Shown: piece after piece, positions 1 to 5,839 of the stretch
How positions within the stretch are numbered: position 1 is the stretch's first letter
How the letters are laid out: each line of letters starts with the position of its first letter
Assembly (NCBI GenBank): GCA_023387135.1
Contig: JAEWIK010000175.1
Location: forward strand, 1 to 5,839
Source of the DNA: Actinomycetes bacterium
GTDB taxonomy: Bacteria > Actinomycetota > Actinomycetes > Propionibacteriales > Propionibacteriaceae
Length of the DNA: 5,839 nucleotides
Direction: 5' to 3'
Translations under genes and position numbers: made by a program
Notes under the pieces: model-generated
What the model was told of the DNA's origin: nothing
What the model saw: the letters and a program-made list of their open reading frames with translations, nothing else
The model's database searches: none

Positions 1-14
1 CCGGGGCACAGTCG

Positions 15-382
15 GTGGAGACGCTGGTGCGGTGGCTCAGCACCGTCCGGCAGGCGCCGCGCCAGGTTCCCGACGAGGTCCGCCGGTTGCGGCTCGCCGA
101 GGCCCTGCTCGACCGCCGCGATCCTCACGGCTGCCTGTACGTGCTGGCGCCGCTGCGCCCGGAGTACGACGGCGAGACGAACGTCGAACTGCTCTCGGCG
201 CGTGCCCTGCTGGCGTCGGCCAGCCTGCGTCCCGCGCGGGAGAAGCTCGAACGCCTGGTCGCGCAGTACCCGGGCGACGCCTACCTGCACGGCCTGCTGG
301 GTCGCGTCCTGAAGCGCCTCGGTGAGCCCGACAGGGCGGCCGCCCACCTGGCGATCGCCGGGGCGATGGAGCGCGACGTCGC

Positions 383-386
<4 letters not shown>
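15..386 (+). CDS. small TPR-like (tetratricopeptide repeat) protein, 5' end uncertain
   Basis: The 123-residue product is entirely helical in character and has TPR-type periodicity. A degenerate helical pair lies at about residues 25-50 (LRLAEALLDRR...). A clearer repeat follows at about 57-88 (ELLSARALLASASLRPAREKLERL) and another at about 90-118 (YLHGLLGRVLKRLGEPDRAAAHL). The small-residue and leucine spacing and the Gly-x(2-3)-Asp/Pro turns fit TPR helices A and B. There is no signal peptide, membrane segment or catalytic motif, so a cytoplasmic protein-protein interaction role is inferred; no partner can be named. The GTG at 15 is the first start codon in the window, but the frame stays open to the left edge (codons for G-A-Q-S precede it) and no convincing ribosome binding site is visible, so the gene may begin further upstream. 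It ends with TGA, 32 bases before ligA. Coding is supported by G/C-rich third positions. TPR assignment moderate; start low. Confidence 0.62.
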
Positions 387-2488
<2,102 letters not shown>

Positions 2489-2498
2489 GCTGGCCGCC

Positions 2499-2699
2499 GT
2501 GGACGGGCTCAACAGCAACCTCAACCTGAACGAGGGAGCGCCCCCGCGCGTGATGCCGCGGATCGGCGAGTGGGGCCCGCTGGACGTGCCCGCCACCCGT
2601 CAGAAGCGCAGGATGCGATGGTGGGTGATCCTCATCCTGGTCGTCGTCGTGGCGGTGCTGGTGGGCTACGGCTACTGGATGTACACGCTGCTGCGGTGA
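2499..2699 (+). CDS. small single-pass membrane protein, unknown function
   Basis: I do not recognise this 66-residue protein. Residues 1-33 form a polar, probably disordered N-terminus with an asparagine/leucine-rich start (NSNLNLNEG) and several prolines. A basic cluster follows (RQKRRMR, 34-40), then one hydrophobic helix (41-62, WWVILILVVVVAVLVGYGYW), and the chain ends three or four residues later. The positive-inside rule predicts a cytoplasmic N-terminus and a C-terminus at or just outside the membrane. Codons ending in G or C make up all but three of the 66, which supports real coding over a chance frame. The gene starts 10 bases after the ligA stop and converges on the ACT-domain gene, with 15 bases between the two stop codons. 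The start is uncertain: GTG 2499 fits a leaderless promoter, whereas GTG 2550 or ATG 2553 would give about 48-49 residues behind a distant GAGGGAG (2532-2538). All options keep the basic cluster and membrane helix. No function is assigned. Confidence 0.72.
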   Translation: MDGLNSNLNLNEGAPPRVMPRIGEWGPLDVPATRQKRRMRWWVILILVVVVAVLVGYGYWMYTLLR

Positions 2700-2723
2700 G
2701 CCGCCGGCGGCGCGCTACAGCGC
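2700..2723. other. tandem dyad symmetries in the convergent intergenic gap
   Basis: Two dyad symmetries lie end to end between the convergent stop codons. A perfect 12-bp palindrome, GCCGCCGGCGGC (2700-2711), is followed by GCGCT-AC-AGCGC (2712-2723), which folds best as a 4-bp stem with a TACA loop. The second runs into the last codons of the minus-strand ACT gene. Neither strand has a T-run after the stems, so this is not a classical intrinsic terminator. It could be a weak bidirectional end for the two converging transcripts, or a by-product of high GC content. Confidence 0.22.
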
Positions 2724-3335
2724 CAGTGCGGCCAGGTGACGCAGGCGCGCGAGTTCGGACTTCAGGAACTCGGGGCCGCCGCGCCGCGCGACGATGATGG
2801 ACGCGTTGCTCCTGAACGGTGCGACGGCGACGAGCGTCCCGCCCCACCCTTCCATCCAGCCGTCCGGCAGTTCGTCGCTGCGCAGCACGTCGAGCGCGCC
2901 CAGCGCCTCGATCCCCGCCGCGTCGAGGTCGGGCGCGAGGTCGGTCTTGGCGAGGATCGCGTGGGAGTCCCTGTCGATCAGGACCGCCCAGTTCACCCGG
3001 AAGACCTCCGGCGACTCCAGGGTCAGGATCTCCTCGGCCCGCTCGGGATACTCGGTCATGTGGTTGAGGACGTCGACGTCACCCTGCAGTCCCCACTGCT
3101 CGGGGTAGTGTGACAACCAGACGACCTCCACGCCGTGGACCGACGTACAGGCGGTGATGAGCGAGTCGGGCTGCCCGCCGCCGGGAAGTTCGAGCATGAA
3201 GTCGTCGATGGCGAAGCCTTCGTACTTCTCCACGATCTCCACCGCGCTGATGTCTGCGCCGACGGTGCCCATGGCGGTGGCCACGGCACCGAGGGATCCG
3301 GGACGGTCCGGGAGGGCGATTCTCAGCAGGAACAC
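2715..3335 (-). CDS. ACT-domain protein (Rv3013-like), C-terminal GAF-like region suspected
   Basis: The 206-residue product starts directly with an ACT domain (about residues 2-78). It has the beta strand FLLRIAL, the ligand-loop motif DRPGSLG (10-16) with its conserved glycine G13, a helix, the strand GADISAVEIVE (26-36), and then IDDFMLELP (43-51). ACT domains bind amino acids or similar small ligands and usually regulate an attached or partner protein. No catalytic or DNA-binding domain is attached here. The rest (about 90-206) contains FRVNWAVLIDRD and ends RRGGPEFLKSELARL, which resembles the final strand and helix of GAF domains; this is only a suggestion. Length and position match Rv3013 of M. 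tuberculosis, which also sits inverted between ligA and gatC. Its function is unknown. GTG 3335 was chosen because the family starts at this strand; another GTG six codons upstream (first base 3353) is possible. No ribosome binding site is well spaced. It is divergent from gatC. A sensor of glutamate, glutamine, aspartate or asparagine linked to GatCAB would fit the location but is speculation. Confidence 0.85.
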   Translation of the reverse strand: MFLLRIALPDRPGSLGAVATAMGTVGADISAVEIVEKYEGFAIDDFMLELPGGGQPDSLITACTSVHGVEVVWLSHYPEQWGLQGDVDVLNHMTEYPERAEEILTLESPEVFRVNWAVLIDRDSHAILAKTDLAPDLDAAGIEALGALDVLRSDELPDGWMEGWGGTLVAVAPFRSNASIIVARRGGPEFLKSELARLRHLAALAL

Positions 3336-3341
3336 GCCCCT

Positions 3342-3347
3342 AGTCTT
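3342..3347 (-). promoter_or_regulatory. putative -10 element of the ACT-domain gene
   Basis: Read on the minus strand this is AAGACT, which keeps the critical A at position 2 and T at position 6 of TANNNT. It ends 6 bases before the GTG at 3335, the same geometry as at ligA, and predicts a leaderless transcript. The purine stretch next to the GTG (AGGGG, one base away) is too close to act as a ribosome binding site. Upstream, TGACCA or GTGACC gives only a weak -35 match, at a 19-20 bp spacer. Confidence 0.33.
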
Positions 3348-3444
3348 CCCCACGTCTGTTACGGAATGGTCACGGAGCGATGAAAAGCGGCGGCGGCGAG
3401 TGCCCGCGATCCACGCCGGTGGCGTGGCCTCCTGCCCCGGCGGA

Positions 3445-3450
3445 TACAGT
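3445..3450 (+). promoter_or_regulatory. putative -10 element of the gatCAB operon promoter
   Basis: TACAGT fits TANNNT. It predicts a transcription start near 3457 and a 5' leader of about 44 bases before gatC. The expected -35 position (about 3420-3427) shows no good TTGACA match, so an activator or a less -35-dependent sigma factor would have to be assumed. It lies in the 165-bp region (3336-3500) shared with the divergent ACT gene, where no other gene is visible. Confidence 0.42.
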
Positions 3451-3458
3451 GTGGCCGA

Positions 3459-3477
3459 CGGACGGCTTCCCCGTCCG
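3459..3477 (+). promoter_or_regulatory. hairpin in the gatC 5' leader
   Basis: A perfect 7-bp stem, CGGACGG (3459-3465) paired with CCGTCCG (3471-3477), encloses the 5-base loop CTTCC. If transcription starts near 3457, this stem forms almost at the 5' end of the gatCAB message and ends 12 bases before the AGGAG ribosome binding site, leaving that site single-stranded. It could stabilise the 5' end or be part of a regulatory leader. No T-run follows, so it is not an attenuator terminator. Chance formation in GC-rich sequence cannot be excluded. Confidence 0.35.
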
Positions 3478-3489
3478 GTAGCGGATTCC

Positions 3490-3494
3490 AGGAG
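3490..3494 (+). promoter_or_regulatory. gatC ribosome binding site
   Basis: AGGAG lies 6 bases before the gatC GTG (3501). It is the clearest Shine-Dalgarno site before an uncoupled gene in this window, and it fixes the gatC start. It contrasts with ligA and the ACT gene, which have no well-spaced site. Confidence 0.8.
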
Positions 3495-3500
3495 TGAAAC

Positions 3501-3797
3501 GTGGCTTTGACAGCAGCCGACGTAGGCCGTCTCGCAGCCTTGGCGCGCATCAACCTGACCGACGGCGAGCTCGCCCGGCTGGCGCCACAGCTCGACGTGA
3601 TCCTCGACTCCGTCGCGCGGGTCACGGAGGTCGCCGCCGCCGACGTGCCGCCCACGTCGCACGCGCTGCCGCTCACCAACGTCTTCCGCGAGGACGTGGT
3701 GACCGCCTCGCTGCCGGTCGCCGACGTGCTCGCGGGTGCCCCGGCCGCCGAGGACGACAGGTTCCGCGTCCCGAGGATCCTGGGAGAGGAAGCATGA
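3501..3797 (+). CDS. gatC: Asp-tRNA(Asn)/Glu-tRNA(Gln) amidotransferase subunit GatC
   Basis: GatC is the small subunit of the heterotrimeric GatCAB amidotransferase. It wraps around the GatA-GatB interface as a structural clamp and has no active site. The 98-residue length is normal. The N-terminal helical motif [20 protein letters not shown] (8-27) and the following QLDVILDSV, the central [13 protein letters not shown] (55-67), and the C-terminal [10 protein letters not shown] (85-94) are the family hallmarks in the usual order. Translation starts at GTG behind an AGGAG site with a 6-base spacer. The stop TGA (3795-3797) overlaps the gatA ATG in an ATGA junction, so gatA translation is coupled to gatC. 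It is the first gene of the operon, transcribed away from the ACT-domain gene. Very confident. Confidence 0.96.
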   Translation: MALTAADVGRLAALARINLTDGELARLAPQLDVILDSVARVTEVAAADVPPTSHALPLTNVFREDVVTASLPVADVLAGAPAAEDDRFRVPRILGEEA

Positions 3798-5299
3798 GCG
3801 AGGCACTCCACCACCTCAGGGCCGCCGAACTGGCCGACCTGCTGGCCACCGGGCAGGTGTCGGCCACGGAGGTCACCCGGGCGCACCTGGACAGGATCGA
3901 GGCGGTGGACGGCGACGTCCGCGCCTTCCTCGCCGTCGACACCGAACGCGCGCTGGCCACCGCCGGCGAGATCGACGACCGCCGGCGGGCAGGTGAGCCG
4001 TTGGGGCCGCTGGCAGGGGTGCCGGTGGCGGTCAAGGACCTGTTCACCTACTCGGGCCTGCCCACGACGGCGGGCTCCCGCATCCTCGACGGCTGGGTGC
4101 CGCCCTACAACGCGACCATCACCCAACGCCTGCTCGACAGCGACCTCGTGATCCTCGGCAAGACCAACATGGACGAGTTCGCCATGGGGTCGTCGACCGA
4201 GAACTCGGGCTTCTTCACCACCCACAACCCGTGGGACCTCGACCGCATCCCGGGCGGCTCCGGCGGCGGCTCGTCGGCGGCGCTGGCGGCCTTCGAGGCC
4301 CCGCTCGCCATCGGCACCGACACCGGCGGCTCGATCCGGCAGCCTGCCGCCGTCACAGGCACCGTCGGCGTCAAGCCGACGTACGGCGCCACGTCCCGGT
4401 ACGGCGTCATCGCCATGGCGTCCTCGCTCGACACCCCCGGCCCGTGCGCGCGGACTGTGCTCGACGCCGCCCTGTTGCACGAGGTCATCGCCGGTTGGGA
4501 CCCGCGGGACTCCACCTCGATCAACGCCCCCGTCCCCGACGTGGTGGGCGCCGCCCGCCGCGCCGACGTGAAGGGCCTGCGGATCGGCGTCGTCACCGAA
4601 CTCGGCGGCGAGGGCTACCAGCCCGGCGTCGAGCAGCGGTTCGCCGAGGCGCTCGGCGTGCTCACCGACCTCGGGGCCGAGGTCGTCGAGGTCTCCTGCC
4701 CGCACTTCGAGTACGCGCTGGCCACCTACTACCTGATCATGCCCGCCGAGGTCTCCAGCAACCTGGCCCGGTTCGACGCCATGCGCTACGGCCTGCGCGT
4801 GGGGGACGACGGCGTCCACAGCGCCGAAGAGGTGATGAGCCTGACCCGCGGCGCCGGCTTCGGCGAGGAGGTCAAGCGCAGGGTGATCATCGGCACCTAC
4901 GCGCTGAGTTCCGGCTACTACGACGCCTACTACGGCTCGGCACAGAAGGTGCGCACGCTCATCACACGCGACTTCCAGGCCGCCTTCGAGAAGGTGGACG
5001 TGCTGGTCTCGCCGTCGACGCCGACCACCGCCTTCGCGATCGGCGAGCGGGTGGACGATCCGCTGGCCATGTACCGCGCCGACCTGTGCACGATCCCCTC
5101 CAACCTGGCCGGGAACTGCGCGATCTCGGTGCCGTGTGGGCTGAGCCCCGACGACGGGCTGCCCGTCGGCTTCCAGATCATGGCCCCCGCACTGGCCGAC
5201 GACAGGCTCTACCTCGTCGGCGCGGCGCTCGAAGCCGAACTTGGCCGGCGCCGTGGCGGAGGCATCCTGCTCGACCAGTTGAAGGGGGCCCTGGCATGA
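3794..5299 (+). CDS. gatA: Asp-tRNA(Asn)/Glu-tRNA(Gln) amidotransferase subunit GatA (glutaminase)
   Basis: GatA is an amidase-signature enzyme. It hydrolyses glutamine and sends the ammonia through a channel to GatB, which amidates mischarged Glu-tRNA(Gln) or Asp-tRNA(Asn) in the cytoplasm. The 501-residue length is typical. The Ser-cisSer-Lys triad is intact: K81 (VPVAVKDLF), S156 (PGGSGGGSS) and S180 ([12 protein letters not shown]), each two residues beyond the numbers of S. aureus GatA. The distal motifs [20 protein letters not shown] (about 361-380) and [12 protein letters not shown], beginning at D430, are also present; by comparison with S. aureus, R362/R363 and D430 should help bind the glutamine substrate. 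The ATG overlaps the gatC stop, and a GGAGAGGA site (3783-3790) inside gatC supports the start. Its stop overlaps the gatB ATG. M. tuberculosis has pfkA after gatA; here gatB follows directly. Very confident. Confidence 0.98.
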   Translation: MSEALHHLRAAELADLLATGQVSATEVTRAHLDRIEAVDGDVRAFLAVDTERALATAGEIDDRRRAGEPLGPLAGVPVAVKDLFTYSGLPTTAGSRILDGWVPPYNATITQRLLDSDLVILGKTNMDEFAMGSSTENSGFFTTHNPWDLDRIPGGSGGGSSAALAAFEAPLAIGTDTGGSIRQPAAVTGTVGVKPTYGATSRYGVIAMASSLDTPGPCARTVLDAALLHEVIAGWDPRDSTSINAPVPDVVGAARRADVKGLRIGVVTELGGEGYQPGVEQRFAEALGVLTDLGAEVVEVSCPHFEYALATYYLIMPAEVSSNLARFDAMRYGLRVGDDGVHSAEEVMSLTRGAGFGEEVKRRVIIGTYALSSGYYDAYYGSAQKVRTLITRDFQAAFEKVDVLVSPSTPTTAFAIGERVDDPLAMYRADLCTIPSNLAGNCAISVPCGLSPDDGLPVGFQIMAPALADDRLYLVGAALEAELGRRRGGGILLDQLKGALA

Positions 5300-5839
5300 G
5301 CGTCGACCTGCTCGACTTCGACGAGGCGATGGAGCTGTTCGACCCCGTCCTCGGGCTCGAGGTGCACGTCGAGCTCAACACCGCGTCGAAGATGTTCTGT
5401 GGCTGCTCGACGGCGTTCGGAGCGCCTCCCAACACCCAGACCTGCCCCGTCTGCCTGGGCCTGCCGGGCTCGTTGCCGGTCGTGAACGCGAAGGCGATCG
5501 AGTCGGCGATCCGGATCGGGCTGGCGCTCAACTGCTCGATCGCCGGGTGGTCGCGCTTCGCCAGGAAGAACTACTTCTACCCGGACATGACCAAGGACTT
5601 CCAGACCTCGCAGTACGACGAGCCGATCGCCTACGACGGACATGTCGAGGTGGAGGTCGACGGCGACGTCTTCGACATCCCGATCGAGCGCGCCCACATG
5701 GAGGAGGACGCGGGCAAGCTCCTCCACGTGGGCGGGGCCACCGGAAGGATCCAAGGAGCCGACTACTCGCTGGTCGACTACAACCGGGCCGGAGTGCCGC
5801 TGATCGAGATCGTCACCAAGCCGATCCGCGGGACCGGCG
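5296..5839 (+). CDS. gatB: Asp-tRNA(Asn)/Glu-tRNA(Gln) amidotransferase subunit GatB, 3'-truncated by the window end
   Basis: GatB binds the mischarged tRNA, phosphorylates the acceptor-linked Glu or Asp side chain with ATP, and amidates it with ammonia from GatA. The window holds about 181 residues of a protein usually near 475-500 long, so the tRNA-binding helical and YqeY-like C-terminal parts are missing. Visible are the GLEVHVEL strand (20-27) with acidic and histidine residues of the metal/ATP site (E22, H24, E26), four zinc-type cysteines (C35-x-C37 and C50-x2-C53, [10 protein letters not shown]), the KNYFYPD signature (91-97), HMEEDAGKL (134-142) and the [14 protein letters not shown] segment (161-174). 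At position 99 a threonine (DMTKDFQ) replaces the proline usual in this motif. The ATG lies in an ATGA overlap with the gatA stop, and GAAGGGGG (5281-5288) is a well-placed ribosome binding site inside gatA. The start codes a short extension before the conserved strand. Very confident. Confidence 0.97.
   Translation, partial: MSVDLLDFDEAMELFDPVLGLEVHVELNTASKMFCGCSTAFGAPPNTQTCPVCLGLPGSLPVVNAKAIESAIRIGLALNCSIAGWSRFARKNYFYPDMTKDFQTSQYDEPIAYDGHVEVEVDGDVFDIPIERAHMEEDAGKLLHVGGATGRIQGADYSLVDYNRAGVPLIEIVTKPIRGTG

Noticed and set aside
3361..3377. Repeated ACGGA (3361-3365 and 3373-3377) as a possible operator in the divergent region
   Set aside because: Five bases repeated once with 7 bases between is well within chance for this composition, and no known regulator site is recognised.
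3459..3477. Possible riboswitch, T-box or attenuator before gatC
   Set aside because: The leader is only about 44 bases, with a single simple stem, no T-box sequence, no leader peptide and no T-run. Only a plain hairpin is supported.
3336..3806. Upstream extension of the ACT-domain frame to position 3806
   Set aside because: The extension would run through the intergenic region and antisense to gatC, and its translation shows no ACT-family features. The ACT domain begins at the GTG at 3335.
3359..4819. 486-codon minus-strand open frame opposite gatC/gatA
   Set aside because: Same artefact of high GC3. Its composition is repetitive (GVDRGG, RRRRAA-type runs) and it overlaps the highly conserved gatC and gatA.

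Overview
The window comes from a high-GC Gram-positive bacterium, almost certainly an actinomycete (Actinomycetota). Base composition is roughly 70% G+C by eye, codon third positions are almost all G or C, and GTG starts dominate. The protein sequences are typical of the phylum. The gene order NAD-dependent DNA ligase, inverted ACT-domain gene, gatC, gatA, gatB is the one known around Mycobacterium tuberculosis ligA (ligA Rv3014c, Rv3013, gatC Rv3012c, gatA Rv3011c). M. tuberculosis has pfkA between gatA and gatB; here those two genes overlap. I suspect Propionibacteriales, but the window alone does not settle the family.

Layout. Positions 15-386 (+) hold the end, or all, of a small TPR-type protein. 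Positions 419-2488 (+) hold complete ligA, with every catalytic residue and the zinc ligands present. Positions 2499-2699 (+) hold a 66-residue single-pass membrane protein of unknown function. It converges, across a 15-bp gap, on an ACT-domain protein on the minus strand (2715-3335). A 165-bp divergent intergenic region (3336-3500) holds the control regions for the ACT gene and for gatCAB. The gatC (3501-3797), gatA (3794-5299) and gatB (5296 to the window end, truncated) genes are joined by two 4-bp ATGA stop/start overlaps, so they form a translationally coupled operon.

Function. GatCAB is the amidotransferase that corrects mischarged Glu-tRNA(Gln) and/or Asp-tRNA(Asn), and LigA seals nicks in replication and repair. 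Both are housekeeping functions. The ACT protein and the small membrane protein are the uncharacterised parts.

I found no mobile element, CRISPR array, RNA gene, toxin-antitoxin pair or defence system. No gene-free stretch exceeds 300 bases. The most interesting signals are in gene starts. Three genes (ligA, the small membrane protein and the ACT protein) begin with GTG, lack a well-placed ribosome binding site and have a -10-like hexamer 6-7 nt upstream, as expected for leaderless mRNAs. In two of them a promoter element contains the stop codon of the gene before. gatC differs: it has a strong AGGAG ribosome binding site and a compact hairpin in its leader.
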